Below are positions 48,371 through 61,700 of a stretch of DNA of 64,000 nt, piece after piece. This stretch comes from Callaeas wilsoni (taxonomy: Eukaryota > Chordata > Aves > Passeriformes > Callaeidae), in NCBI GenBank assembly GCA_013398955.1, contig VWPU01011872.1, positions 1-64,000 on the forward strand. The letters run 5' to 3'. Below the pieces are notes generated by a model that was not told where the DNA came from, did no database searches, and was given only the letters and a program-made list of their open reading frames with translations. Both the position numbers and the translations under genes were made by a program. Each line of letters begins with the position of its first letter. Position 1 is the stretch's first letter.

Positions 48371-49409
48371 AGTGTTCTAAGTGGAAGACACTCTGATGGA
48401 AACACACATAAGCTCCTAAAGGTTAAGGACAGGTATGATCCTAGTCTATCACATAGCAAAATAAACCAAGTTCATCTAAATTGTTTGGGGTCACTCAGTT
48501 ACCCTTCTCAGTGAGGGGCACTAATGATTTATAGTCTAAACTCAGTCACTGAGGATCCTCTGATCCTACCTCAGACCTTGCCAGCAGGCCAGCCCAAATA
48601 ATACATTGTTATTTGGGCTAAAGTCACCACAATCTTTCCCCAAAGAAGAAAATGAGCAGAGTTATCATTATTCCAAGGTGTGCCATGTTCTTACTGGTTT
48701 TGTACAGAAACAACGAGAAGAAGCAACTATTGCAGCTTTTTTAGAATAAAGAGTTTCATAACACTTGATGACATAAAAGGGCAGTCCACAGTTGGAAACT
48801 TTCTACTATATTTGTCCTTTGACTAAAAAAAAAAAAAAAAGAAGGAAAAAAATCAGCCCCCAGACCGAAACCTGAAAACAAATCTGAAGGCAAGGGAAGC
48901 TTTATCATAGCTAAACATATCACAGCTGGATAATGTGAAAGGTTTGCAGCTGGGCTGGGTCGAGTTAGCTGTGCAAAACAGGAGATCTTGTTTCAGAAGC
49001 AAAGGACAAGACAAGGAGTCTCTCTGGATTCAGATGAAGAGTAAATCTCTTGACCTCTAGGCCTGTGCTGGCCTGTGTGAAATTCAGATCTCAGGACTAA
49101 GTAAGAGCTGATTGAGCAGAAGATGAGGCTTGTCTATTACATCCTCACTTTTTAATTAGATCTTCTGGCTGCATGTCCTTTGATCCTGAGCTGTACGTGA
49201 CAATAAACATATTGACAATGGGGATTATATCAGGCCACTGTCTTTTCCAGCTGAGTGAGGGTGGGTTTTTTTCTCCTGTGTAGGATTTTTTCTATGCCAA
49301 AAAAGTCATTCTGGCATGATCTGAAGAGGTTTTAAATGCAGATAGTTAAGCTGAATAAAAGCCTGTATGGGTAACTTTGCTTTGGCATAATGGCAACTTA
49401 CTCAAAGTT
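48371..49409. other. Unique non-coding sequence
   Basis: An A16 run lies at about 48825-48840. No gene or identifiable repeat is seen. Confidence 0.5.
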
Positions 49410-49560
49410 CATTAAATCCATTTCTAATTAACGTTAACTAATTCAAATTAAGCTATTACACTGCAGTAAACATGTCCACATAGCTATGTGAACCAGCCTA
49501 ACTCTTATCTTAAATTCTCACTTCAAGTTGTGTGGATACAGCCTCCTAGCCAGCTGAGCT
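49410..49560. mobile_element. Possible DNA-transposon or MITE relic
   Basis: The stretch holds nested inverted motifs: a perfect 14-bp palindrome CACATAGCTATGTG (49477-49490), a TTAACGTTAA palindrome near 49430, and TGTCCACA (49474-49481) facing its near reverse complement TGTGGATA (49531-49538). I recall similar AATTCAAATTAA/GTGTCCACA sequence as repeated in turtle and bird DNA, but I cannot name the family. Confidence 0.3.
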
Positions 49561-51530
49561 GAGTACCAGGCTAGAGAGTGTGACAGATGACAGCGTCCAT
49601 GAACAATATCAGTGTGCTGCCATCTTTAATTGTCTCCTTTCTCTTTGTGTCTAAATAAGGCAGCAACAGGAAAGCCTGCTTATATAGTTGTTTGCTGACA
49701 TGTTGGTTTGCCAGATTCAGCAGTTTTTAAGCATTCTTCACACCAGCTTGCTCTTTGTGGAGCATTTTGATATGTATCTCCTAACTTGAACGCATTCACT
49801 GCCTTCCCTTGGCTCTTCCTATCTTACTAAAAGAACAGGATCATCTGTGCTGGTGAGCTCTGAGAATGGTCCTCTACATGTATTTTCTTGTGCTGCCTGC
49901 CACCCTCCAAAGTCATTCAGGGGGCACGTAGGAGTGAAATAATGCGTGGTGCATCCCTATTCCAGCCCTCCACGGAGGGTGGGAAAGATCAGGAATGCTT
50001 TTGTTTTATCATCCTCTACTTAATGTCACCCTGTGAAAGGGTGCCCTGATGAAGCTCAGAGAGAATATGGGCTAAATCAGCTTGCAGTCAAAGGATTTAT
50101 AGCTGAATAATTAAGCCCAGACTAACTTCAGGGCACTTCCCTGGATGTGAACAAAGCTTGTGGCTAGAACTATAAATTGAACCCACCCACCTGAAACGCT
50201 GCCAGCAAATCTGCCAAAGCCCCTTCCTGTGGAGAGAAACCTTCTCCTGCAGGTCTTGTAAATGAATTAATTATGTGTCTGTTGAAACAGAGTAAAGGTT
50301 CATCAGTAGTGCTAATATTTGGAATAACAAAGTTGTTAAGTTTGCTGCAATCCGATGTTACCTAGTGCTGTTGGAGCTCACAGCTGTCTCCTAACACTCT
50401 TGTTTGCTGAGTTCCACACACAGAAGGACCTGGGTGTGTCTTGGGGATGTGGTGAGGTGTGGTTTTTAATAGTTGTTATGTTAATAAACATTTGGACTAA
50501 AGGAATCCATCAGTAGTTTCTGAAAATAACAGCCTTGCTACCAGCGGGTAACCAGCAATGCAGAGACGAGCTGTTTGGGTCCCTTTTTTTCCCTTAAAAA
50601 TGAAAAATCCCACAAGACTGTTGAACAATTACAGCTTAATTTACAAAAATACACTTAAATATATATTGTCTTGTGAGCCATTTAGTCCTATTGTCTTCAA
50701 ATGAAAGCTTATTCATGTGCCTAACTCTACACAGCAGCTTAAAGGCTTCATTGAATCAATCCCGAGACACTGAGGAGACCTTTGTAGAAGTAACTATCGA
50801 TAAACACAGGTGAAACTTGGGGAAAATAGCAAAGAGCAACAAATCTGCCAGTAGCAGAAATTACTTTAGAGCCTGGGCTGTCTAGGACTGTCATTAAGGT
50901 GACCACTTGGGAAGATATCGGGATGAGAGGTTCCTTAATAGTACTTAGGGTAGGCACAGCAAATAGGGTCTGATCCAGCAGATATTGGAATGCTTCTTTT
51001 CTGGGCACTTCAGTGACAATGATGCCAACAAAAGGAAGATGGTTCAGAAAAGAGAGAAATATATAGATGAGGAAGCTTGAGAGAATGGGCTGTGAAGAAT
51101 GAACAAAATGTGCATGGAGTAGTAAAGAGCTGTGAAGTGATGCCTGCCCCAGACCATGGGTACACCTTGCTGGTGCTGCAAGGGTGTAAACACCAAAGGG
51201 ACCTCATGCAAACCATTACTGAGGCCACCAAAGCTCACAGTGACATGCAAAAAAATTAAAAATGGAAAATTAAGGTTCAAAGTCAGTGGGGTTGTGCTGG
51301 AAAATGCATAATGTCCAAATGGATGAAGGATCACAGACACAGAGGTGTCTGTGAGGGCTTTGGAACAGCCACAGAGGGGCAGGGGCAGGGGAGGAGAGCA
51401 AAGAGGAGAGGGAGCAGCCGAAAGAGAAACCTGCTGTGGTGGTTTTCAGTAGCCAGAGCCACCAACCTGAATCCTTCCCAGCCCTAATGACTGGACAAAA
51501 TCTCTGGTGTGATCCGTGATGCCATCGAGT
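49561..51530. other. Unique non-coding sequence
   Basis: No gene or clear repeat is seen. A purine-rich stretch lies at 51370-51430. Open frames on both strands at 50748-51340 are unrecognised. Confidence 0.5.
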
Positions 51531-51550
51531 GTGTTACCATTGTGTAACAC
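51531..51550. other. Short hairpin
   Basis: GTGTTAC and GTAACAC form a perfect 7-bp stem around a 6-base loop. The flanking GAGT and CTC extend the pairing with a two-base bulge. It may be a chance structure. Confidence 0.5.
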
Positions 51551-54500
51551 TCTGACCTGGCTGACACCTTATTTACCTGACTCAAGAATGCAGTAGGAGA
51601 CAAGAAGGCACTTGGCTTTTCCATACCTAATACCTCTGCACTGGGACTCTAATAACCCACATGAACCTTAATACAAAAATAGAATAAACCTTATTTTCAC
51701 TAGCTTTTTCTTTTAAATGTTGGTAGCACCTTTCAAGCAGTGACAGATCCCAAAGCCCATCCCTCCTGTAGCTGCAGGTAATATCCTGATGTTCCCTATG
51801 GGGTGTTGGCAGATACTGTATATTTTAGCACATTTTGACAGGCCTCTACAGCATCCTTGAATCAATCAAGTTCTGCTAAATCTAATAAAAAATTTACCAT
51901 TAACTTTTAAATCATAGTAAGAAAATTGTAAAAGAAGAATGGTAGCAGTCCTGCTGTCTTGGTTTGAGGAAGATACATGCTTTTCTGTCAATCTCTGTAT
52001 CTTCACAAGAGTTATTTTCTTAGTCAATCCCCTCTGTGTCTGGGAAGTCATATTATCACTTTGCAATTAAGAAATGAGTGACAGTTTCGTTTTGAGGACA
52101 TAAGAAGGGGATCTGATGACTCTGGGTGCATGAATATTTTAGCCCTGTTTGAGGCCCATCTTGGGTCAGATTTGCAGAGATCTCAAGTACAGTTCCTCAG
52201 CTCTGTTGTTAGCCTTGAATAGCTTTCTAAAAGCAGCAGTATTTGAGATTGAATTAATGGGAAAATTATGTTCTCCATACCATATGAAAAAGTGACTTGT
52301 ACTGGATGTCTTGGGGATCAGACTAAACTCTTCTAGATCACAAACACCTGTCAGTCCTAATGAAATTCAGTAACCCTCTCCCTTGCAGACACAACACTCA
52401 TTACCCCAAAGTCCCTGACACTGTAATTTTATTATTAGTAGTACACAAGATTTCAGCCTCCTCGGGCTGCTCTAACTATGCTGCAAACCTCTTTCCAGCT
52501 TTACTGCAGATTTATTCAATGTTTCTGTGACAGGGATAATGAGAATTATTGAATTGAACCTCATGATATAATCATGGATTCAGCAGGGTAACAGTGGGGC
52601 AGCTCTTCACCCCTTTCTGCAGGTTCCATGTGTTCCTGCATGGGCATGGGATCAGTGGGGTGACAGTGCATGCCCTGGCCAGGCAGGATGCTCTCTGCTG
52701 TTTCATGCTGAGGCATTTAATGTATAAAAACAGGAGCAGAGTGAACTTAGGATGTGAAATGTCCATATGCAAAAGCTGGGAGAAGGTGGAATTACAGGTT
52801 CTGACGCTATTGGAGTTATTTCTTCCATCTTGGTGCCCCTGTGGCAGGAGTAGCATCTGACAGTGACCCAAAGAGGAATGGGTGTCCTATGCTGATGAAA
52901 GAACCTAAAAGCAAATGTTGTCATTTCCTTGTGTTTGTGCACAGCAGCCCATAAGCTCAAGTTTCCTGGTTGAAGGGCACTCTTTTCCCTTCTTTTGTTT
53001 GCACTGGAGGCCTGATGTGGAATCTGCTAAAAAGAAAAGGGAGATTTCCAGTGTGTGAAAGAGCTTTGAGTCCAGGCTGTAGTTTGATATATAAGAACGT
53101 GCACAGAAATTGCAATATGTTGTATATACACACATTATACAATCACACATATGCATTTGGATGTACTGTTTACATGCATCGATGTTATGCTGTATGTGTT
53201 TTTATTATCATGGTTTGTAATCCCACCATCATTCAAAGTCTTACCAAATAGCTCTGTGGGCACTGTGCCAACTTCTTTCACATTCCTGCTAAAGTCACTT
53301 GGAATATATCTGAACGTGGCAAAATGCATTTGCCAAGTTATGTGCATAAAAACATCCTTTGATCTTTCAGACTCATAAATATGTAATAAAGTACATGATT
53401 GCCCTACTGATCTGTCCTCCATCAATCTTACGTCCCTCTTTTATTGATTCATCAAAATAAGATACGATCAAGGTACAAAAGAGTTAAAGAAGCTATTTAT
53501 TTTAATGTTTCCTTGGAGAGCTTGCATGTTATTTTGAGTACAAATTATATATATAATATTTCATGAATGATGTTTGAAGCATTAAAAATCACCTTTGCAC
53601 TTCAAGTTAACACAAAACTCTGGCAGTCAGCCATCTTTTATTTGCTTTCCTTTCCTTCCTTTTTTTTTTTTAAAGGAACATTGCAAGATGTGGTGTCATT
53701 TTTCTATGGCCATACTTAAGGGTTTTTTGACTTCTATTTTTAAATCATGTACTCAACTGGTATTGTAATCCAACTTTGATATGTTCAGGAAATCATACTT
53801 TGCAATAGATTTAGTATATGGGCTGTCTGGATTGGGTAGTGAGTCTTTTCTAAAAGCAGGGATTATCCTGATTTGTACTGAGGGTAAAATGAGAACTATG
53901 AAGGCCCAGGGAGGGGAGGTATTGTAGGAGTAATAATAGAGGTAAAAACCTGGCCTAAAAATGCACGTGATAGCAAGCGTTGCCTCTGCCCTGGAGTCTC
54001 TGAGAAGTCTTTAAATGCCCCAGTTGAGGCTTTGGCTCTATCAGGTGTAAAGCCACTGAAGCCGATAAAAATGAAATGTATTTGGACAGAGGAAAAATCA
54101 TGCAAACCATAAATAGAGCAAGTTACATAGCAGGTAATAAAATCTACATTTTGTTCCACAAGGGAGAAATCAGGTGGAGTCCCTAAGTTGGTCTTGCTTG
54201 CTGGGAGGAGAAGCACTTTTCCTCATGATGCCACAGCTACTGAGTTAAAGGACCCTCTGAGTTTGCTTTGACATATTTAGTGCATCCAAGAGAGGCTGGT
54301 TTATGGCAGCCAGTGCATTTTTCTCAACCACTTTATGGCGCTTACTCTTCGGAAGTGTAAAAGCGTCCGGTTCTGAAGATGTACCGATAATGAATGAAAT
54401 ATTTCTGAGCAAGACCTGCCAACCAGGTAACAGGGAGTGAGCTTCAGCACACTTCTCTGAAGCTGTAAAATATGGGGGAAGAGTGACATGGGTGCAGATG

Positions 54501-56688
54501 AGTTCACTTCTTTGTCAGGTTCTCTCTTGGCCTGCCATATGAGTTGTAGAGTCTGGGAAAGTGGAATCATTTTTATGCAGTTCTTGTCATGAATCCACCA
54601 GCAGTAACAGGCAGAAAAGACACAGATTATTGTGTGATTTTATGATAATCAAGACGCTTAGCTGACTTGGAGACTGAGAGAGAAAAGAGGTGCCAAGTGC
54701 TTTGTGATGTTTGGCATCTCCCCTTTGAGGGTCATCACACGTAGAAAACATTAATTAAGTTTCTAGTCACCCAACAATAGGAAATGTTGTTACCCTTTCC
54801 TTTCACCACTGAGAACTGAGTCCAAGTGCTGTAATCGACAGTATGGAGCGAACCACTGGCTGAGCTGGAAAAATTATTCAGACTCCTGACTCTCAGCTCT
54901 GTGGTTAGGCAGCAGAAAGCATTGGCTTTTCCTCACTTCCAGTCAGCAGCAGATTATGGCTTCACGTTACGCTAGGAAATGCTGTCAGTATAACAACCTT
55001 TGGAGCTAGCAAGCCATATGCTGGTTTCTGTGACGTGGGTATAACAAGAGAAGTAGTTTTGCACTAAGGAGGAAGAGCACAGCCTCTTCCCACCAGTCAC
55101 GCGCTGCGCAGGCTACATGAGGATTTCATCCATCTGGATGCATTCTCTTGTCTCCCACCCCGCTTCCCTGAAGACTGGTTGTCCTCCTTTGACCTCCTTC
55201 GGCTTCCTCAGTGTTTGTCTTGTGGTCTCTTCTGCTTTCCTATAGGTCTTGCCAGGCTCTCTCTTTGGTGCTGAGTCTCCAGGCCTCACACCTGCCCCAG
55301 ATGAGAAGGAAATCCCTTTGATCCTTCCCAGTCACACATTTTCCTTGCAGAGACCTGCAGGTCAACAGCTGATGAAGCCCAGCACTGAAAAGGAAAGGGA
55401 TGAAGCTTTCCTGTGCTTTTGTGCCAGCCTGTAAGCCCAGTCTGATCCCAGGTTTGTTCTGCTGCTCCCGTTCGGCGCTCTTCATAGCTGGACTGTGCCT
55501 TGTCCTTCCCTCTGAGTGCTTTAATTTGAGTAACTTCCCTGGCACCATTCACTAGGGCTGTTCTCTCCGAATTCGGGGCAGCCACAGGAAGGAACCGTCA
55601 TGGATGGACCATTGTTTGTGCCAGTGGGAACAAAACACTTGTCAAAATACAGGCAGTAAATCAAAGTGGGGATGGACACGCCACCACTGCCCGTGCCCAG
55701 GGCAAGGACCCACCAAGGGTGTGACAGCCACTGGTGTGGTGACACTCCCTGCAGCCACCAGAGACACCATGCTGGGCTTTGGTCAGTGATTATTCTTTTT
55801 TCTCTGTTACTGATGCTGAATCATCATTGTTTGACGTCTGAAAAAATAGATGTGCAGATTGTTCCTTCTTGTCCAGTTCTCAAAGCTCATCTCCAAAAAG
55901 TATTTTGGGTCAGATCATGTCTGTTACCAGCAGTATGGAGGTAAATCACTGCAGCCTCTGCTTGGTATTCTTTCTGCGGAAGAAGCTCAGCTTCTGGGCC
56001 TTTATTTATTATTAATCGAACTATCGGCAGGATTCTTACGTTACATTAAAAAAAAAAAGGGCTGGAGCATTAAAATCTATCATTACATGTTCTTTATATG
56101 ATTAAGAAGGCAGGGAACAACTAAAGGAGATTTTTCTCAAACCTTTCTGGAATTCACAGACAATAACCCAAACCAGTGCAGAGAACAGGCACGGCAGTTA
56201 GGTGTTAGAATGATTTCTGTTCCTCATTCTCCTAGATGTTGCAATTGTTATTTGAATAACTGCCTTCTATTGCTTTTTATTTTTACTTAGTGTTTATCCC
56301 GTTTATTTCATATTCAGAAAGCATTTTTGCTGAACAGAAAACCTGCTTCCTGAAACCTTCTGCTTTTCCCACTGTAACCATTCAGGAAGAGTAATTAAAG
56401 CCAACAACTTTCATTTCTTCAAACAACCCTAAAGAACCCCCCAGGTGAGACAGCAGTGACACACAACGAGTCTGGTTTAAGTACCTCAGATATGAGCCTC
56501 TGATCCTACCTTAATATTAGTCACATCTTAAAATGAAAGAGGAAATTGAAACAGGTTTTGTTTCCATAATTGTTTTTTAAAGCTAGCATATTAAATCTTG
56601 GTGAATTATTTAGTAGGAAGGATGACTCTGCACCTTTGATTTGTAAGTTGAATTTTTATTCTTAGCTGCTTTTTCCTGGCAGGATTAA
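51551..56688. other. Unique non-coding sequence
   Basis: Many short open frames overlap on both strands (52572-53425, 55240-55944) and none is recognised. A T run lies at about 53659-53671. No transposon is identified. Confidence 0.5.
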
Positions 56689-56922
56689 ATGGCAGGTTCT
56701 CAGCTCTCTGTGGAATTAGTAAAATCCTGTGATAGATTCTATAGGAAATTAAAACACAGTGGAGAGAAGACAATTGCTGGAAATGTTACAGATTTGTTTT
56801 CACAGGATTCCTCGGTAGATGTTTTCATTATGCATTTTCCCATTTTTTTACCAAAATCGTCTCTTTCTTTACTAACCTCAGGAAAAGCTTGTAGCACTGA
56901 AAAGGCTTATGCTGGTCTGTGA
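56689..56922 (+). other. Small ATG-started ORF behind an acceptor-like site, unrecognised
   Basis: A 77-codon frame starts at a true ATG, MAGSQLSVELVKSCDRFYRK, and ends with EKAYAGL and TGA. It has a reasonable codon pattern (GAT, GTT, AAT, ATT, GCT codons). Ten bases upstream a pyrimidine tract ending in CTGGCAG looks like a 3' splice site, and an in-frame TAA sits directly before the ATG, so translation could only start here. The Kozak context is weak at -3 (T) but has G at +4. No domain, signal peptide or family is recognised. It may be a lineage-specific exon, a non-coding RNA exon or chance. Confidence 0.2.
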
Positions 56923-57180
56923 AACTGTTCTGATTTACACCTGCTGCCACTGTGCTGCAGGATTTTCCGTGTGCATGCTGCTAAGGCAGGTTGCTGGGAA
57001 AAGGAAAATGCCATTTTCCGGTAAAGGATTTGCCACCTTGTGGTTGAATGAATTCAGTGGAGGAGCCCAGTGCTGAGGATGGATGGAAGAACGAGAAGGT
57101 GCTTCTGCTAAATCTGGAGCACTAATTTAGGTAGGAGCCACCATGGGGGCAGTGGAGCCTCTAACAGGGATATAGCCACG
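56923..57180. other. Unique sequence upstream of CR1
   Basis: TGATTTACACCTGCT at about 56931-56945 resembles the palindromic sauropsid motif. Part of 57060-57180 could be further decayed CR1, but this is not clear. Confidence 0.35.
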
Positions 57181-57397
57181 AGAGGTTCAACTTGGGTATT
57201 AGGAAAAATGTCTTTGCTGAAAGAGTGGTCAAGCATTGGAACAGGCTGCCCAGGGCAGTGGTGGAGTCACCAGCTCTGAAAGTGTTCAAAAATGAGTAGA
57301 CATGGCAATTTGTGACATGGTTTAGTGGGATATTTGGTCAAAGGTTGGACTTGGTGATATTGGAGGTCTTTTCCAATCTCAGTGATTCTGTGATTTT
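57181..57397 (+). mobile_element. CR1 LINE, 3' end (best-preserved copy)
   Basis: About 215 bases follow the avian CR1 3' end in order: AGAGGTTCAACTTGGGTATT, AGGAAAAATGTCTTTGCTGA, GGAACAGGCTGCCCAGGGCA, GTGGTGGAGTCACC, GACATGGTTTAGTGGG, GGTTGGACTTGGTGATATTG, GAGGTCTTTTCCAATCTCAG and the terminal GATTCTGTGATT repeats. This is the last part of ORF2 plus the 3' untranslated region. The copy is 5' truncated and diverged, so it is not active. Confidence 0.95.
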
Positions 57398-59340
57398 GCT
57401 TAAATGTCGAAACTAAAATGGCAAGAAAAACCTTTATCATGTCTCCTTTGACTGGCTATAGACAGAGCCTAGATGACTAATTAAGACTTAGAGATTTATA
57501 AACTTACAGAGATGGCTGAAATGTGGGTGGTGGATACTGTCCTTTGTCTCTGTGTTTTCCTCTAGAAAGACAAAAGAAGTGAGGCAGGGAATAGTCTTTC
57601 CCTTCCTGTATGATTCACCCCGTATTCATATGCATCAAAATTTCTGATTTTCAGGGCATTTGTGCTTAGCAAACCTGTTACATCTGACTCCATCTTTATG
57701 CCTTAAGTTTCACTTTCCAGTCTGTGGCCTGAGGCGTCGTGTCAGGCAATACCTAAAGGTGGGCTTTCTTCTGTCCCCCCTCCCCTGCTTCCCATGTTCA
57801 TCCTGAATGCATTCTCATCATGGAGTAGTTTTGTTAGGGAACCGAGGGCTAAGACTGAGTTTGGAATGGTAAAAAAAAGGATACGTTAAACTTAAAAAGT
57901 ATAAATGTTGAGGGGGAGGAAAACAGTTTGCCTGTTTGCCCTTCACTATGGGAATGGGGCGTGGAGGGGAATAAGAACAAAATTAATGGGTCAGCCCCAT
58001 CCAGTTAAACTTGAATTTATTTGGGCACTTTCTGCTCTCAGAAAGAGCAAAGAGCAGTAGAGGAAATAATTATGATATTTTTCTTCTTACTGTGACTGGG
58101 CATGAGTTAATGCAGACTTCTAAGCTGACTTACTAATAACATGCATTCCAAAGGGTCTGTGCATGTTTCCAATTTAGAGCTGTAAATTAGATTTTATCCT
58201 CAGCTTGGCATCCATAAAAGACATTCATGGAATACACCTGCATAAAGGTCCTTATTCATCTCTCTCATCCCTATTTAGGATTGCTTTTAGGCACTGTAAT
58301 AGAGTGCAGAACCAAACTTTACCTGTGAAATCCAGTGCCTTGAAGAGGGTGGAGAATAATAATACTTTTTATTTAAGACTATCTTCCAGCTTCAGAGTCT
58401 TTTGCCAGTGTAGCTGCAATTCCAAGAAATGGGAATGCTTTGATTATTTAATGTGTCTCGTAGGAGTATCTTTGTTTAATCTTTTTAGGCCTTGAAAGGG
58501 AGCATAAGATGGCTTTGATACAGAGGATTGGATCCATGATACCAGAATGCCTTAAAATATATTGTTTCTCTGTAGCTTCTCTACCACGTCTGCTTTCTCC
58601 AGAGCTGTTGCTACGAGAATTCTTGCAGCTGTGGCCTTTGCTGGGGCTAACACCATCTTGCTGTACCTGCAGGAAACCCCCCGTACTCAAATGTCAGTCT
58701 GCAGCATCAGTACTGCGTGTCCTTTCAGCTGAAAGGGACTGCATCTCTGTTTGCCCTGCCAGGGGAGCGTCGCTGTCACACAGGCTCTGAGCAGGGTGGC
58801 CCCTGTGTGGCCACAGTGATCTGACTGAAATCGTTCTTCCAGGCAAGCTTGGAGTCTCTCCCTCTTCAAAGCGGTTATCCCAGTCCGTCGGTGGGGTTGT
58901 TATCACGCTGTGCCTGTTTCTGGTGTAGCTGTCTGCTCCTGGATGCTGTTGCAGGCTCGCTGCATCCCTGGGGCAACGCGGCATCATCAGCTCATTACTC
59001 TGAGCTGTGCCCATCAGATACAATCCATCTTCAGAGAAAGGGCTTTTGGCTCAGGGGGTGAATTTTCTGAGATCTGTGTGTGGGTTTCAGCCACATGGCT
59101 CCTATTGACTTTAATGGGAGTCACGCTGCTAGAAGTCCCTGCGCTCCCCTTGGGGTTACGCTCTCCCCTGATGTGTGTGCACTGCTCCACGCATTAGCTT
59201 TGAGGGGGAGAGCACACCTCTGCCCTGCCTTGTCAAGGAGAAACCAGCCCCCCTCTCCACCCTTGCCCCCACCCCTTTGGCCTTGTGTATTTATGGATAA
59301 GCAACAATGGAGACTCATTTCTATGGTAAGTTAGCAAGAT
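57398..59340. other. Unique non-coding sequence
   Basis: Short open frames overlap on both strands at 58205-59334 and none is recognised. CCTATTGACTTTAATGGGAG at 59101-59120 is a near-complete copy of the palindromic sauropsid motif centre. Confidence 0.45.
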
Positions 59341-59580
59341 TTATACTATAAATATTACATTACAAGGTTCCGACACGGTGCTATTTTCGAACATATCCAC
59401 ACTTCGCTGCAGATCAGTGTGTCACTGAAATGTTTCCTTTGAAGAACACGTTTTTGAAACACATCATAAAAAATTCTAACATTGAGATTCCTCCATTTGC
59501 GCCATCACGGTGTGGGTCAAAATGTCTTTATTAAAATAGGTTATTAGAAAGTTAGAAATTTGACTATTTCTTTCTCTTTT
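59341..59580. other. Candidate conserved non-coding element
   Basis: This non-repetitive, AT-rich stretch retains CpGs (near 59370, 59387, 59405, 59450, 59499 and 59508) where mutation would normally remove them. It has no open frame worth noting. Conservation is inferred from texture only. Confidence 0.25.
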
Positions 59581-61229
59581 TTGGGGGGGAGGGAGGAGTC
59601 TATAAGGGATTCAGAAAACAGGCAGGATAGCTTTAATTGAAGGAGACAATGTTGTCAGTATATGTGTTCCTACAGTTATAAAGCCCAGCAGTATAGTATT
59701 CATCAAGTCTGATTCCACCTGACACTTGACTGAAAGCATTTTGCACTAATTTGCTTTGTGCTTGTCTAGTAAATCTAAAAAGAATGAGTGAAGGGGTGAT
59801 AGGTGGCCATTAAACAGAATAAACAGCCTCTGGCAAGTGAATGAGTTTTACAGACTTGTTGCTTTTGGGAGGGGGAGGGTGAAGGGGAGAAGATTATAGG
59901 TCTTTGAATCAGCATGTGGCTGCCTCTATCACTCTGTAATCACAACTGTTTTCTTTGGCCCGGAGACCCATGTGCACCTCCAGAGAGGCTACTTCGGTGA
60001 AGAAGGAAGCTCTGCCCCCAAACCTCTGCAGGAGAGCCCTCCAGACATATGATTCATATTCCAAGTGTGATAGAGGCCTAAATGGCAATTATTTTATCAT
60101 ATAAACACCAGTAAGATAGATTTCAGTCTGGAGCTGATTGCTTTCCTCAGATAATCCTTTTCGAATTTTCCCCTACATAAAATATAACAGCTTTAGGGTG
60201 TTTTCGGGTCCCTGCTTATGGTTCAACTTATGGTAAAAACCTTGGGCTTGTTGTCATCTTTGTCTGACTTTGCTGATAGCAGGCAGGAAATAGCTGTGTA
60301 AAGGCAGGAGGGGGTAAATAGCTGACTCTGTGGTCTGTAATTGGTTCATAGTTTTGGCCTGTGAAGAATAGAAAAGAAGGCAGAGGAGGGCTGGAAGACA
60401 GCCTAACAAGGAACACATGGGCATCTGAAAACTAAACACAGCTGGACCGAGAAGTACATTTGACTGCCCGTTCCCTGCTCTCAGACTTCTGAGCATTGTT
60501 GTTGTTACTGGGGAATACATAGCACCGGATTTCGAGGGGGTGGATGGGAACTTTGCTGGGATAAAAGGAGAAATATCATGACTAACAAGAAATCAAAACA
60601 AAAACTTCCTTTCTCCATGTACTTATTTATTTAGTTGCTCGCTTGCTTGGGGTTCTCTTATCTTGGCAACCTCGTTGCTGCAGTTTTGCTGGAGGATGGT
60701 GTCTGCCGCAGAAAGTCAGGTTTTCATTCCCCAAAAAATGATGTTCAGCTTCAGGGGGGTTCTTTTTGCTTCCCCTTTTCCTTGTCATCCCCTCTCTCCC
60801 CCTTGCCTTCAAAACACAAGTGTGGGTGGAATCTCCTGGACTGAGAGAAGACATAATGAGCCTGAAAAAGAGGATGGCATGATGAAAAACTCTACTTGTC
60901 GATACAACGTCGAAGGGAGGACGTTTTAATCCTCCCCCACTGACCTCTCCTTGGAAGGTCGGAAGAAGAATCACACCAACCCCAAGTCGTGCACCAAACC
61001 GGGGCAGAGGCTCTCTATGGGATTCACAGACCATTTCTGTATCTGGGATAAGTCAGCTTTGTTTTGGCTGCTTCTAGGACAGGAGAAGAGCTTTTCCTCT
61101 CAGTGTCCCTGAATTAAGGGCTCTCGTTACTTGAACCTCATTAAAATAATCTCTCATCTGTACATGTGCCATGAGGAAATGGCTGATTCCTCCCCATTCC
61201 TCTCCCCTGCTATCTGCACAACCATATTT
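59581..61229. other. Unique non-coding sequence
   Basis: G-rich and T-rich short tracts lie near 59572-59600. The minus-strand open frame at 60627-61034 (135 codons) overlaps two plus-strand frames and is unrecognised. Confidence 0.45.
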
Positions 61230-61700
61230 TTCTTTTCTAAATTAAAAAAGATCTCACTGCCGCTACACTTGGCTGTTTACATTCTTTAAAGGGAAAAAAA
61301 AAAAATCAGCCCTGAACCCCCTGACTGCAGAACTGCCATTAGCCTTGATTGTGTCCAGCAATGCACAGTCCACTTCAAGAAAGGCAACATCCTCTATTTT
61401 CTAAGCCAAATGTTGTGCACCGCAGCAAGAACAAACAAGAGTGACTTTCATCCTTCAAACACTGAAGCAGCTTTGCAAAGCCTGACATGAAAGGGCCTCC
61501 CTTGCTCTCTTGTCCATGTAGGCCTGGAAATGGAGCTGAAATGGCTAACAACATTGGTAATAATAGGGGCCTGCCTGGCATCAAGAGGTGAGCCGAAAGA
61601 CTTCAAAAGCTGGCTCGAGCATGGCTGCAGGAGCATTTGCTCTGGGATTCAGGCTCCAACTTTTATTCTCTCCCTTTGAAGAGCTTACAATTGGGTGGAG
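61230..61700. other. Candidate conserved non-coding element
   Basis: This is a long non-repetitive stretch of balanced composition without young repeats. It holds CAGCTG, CATTAG and AACATTGG-type words and retained CpGs near 61260 and 61590-61616. It may be an enhancer, but this is inferred from texture only. Confidence 0.22.

Noticed and set aside
60627..61034. 135-codon minus-strand frame
   Set aside because: Overlaps two plus-strand frames, has no known family and shows no supporting splice signals.
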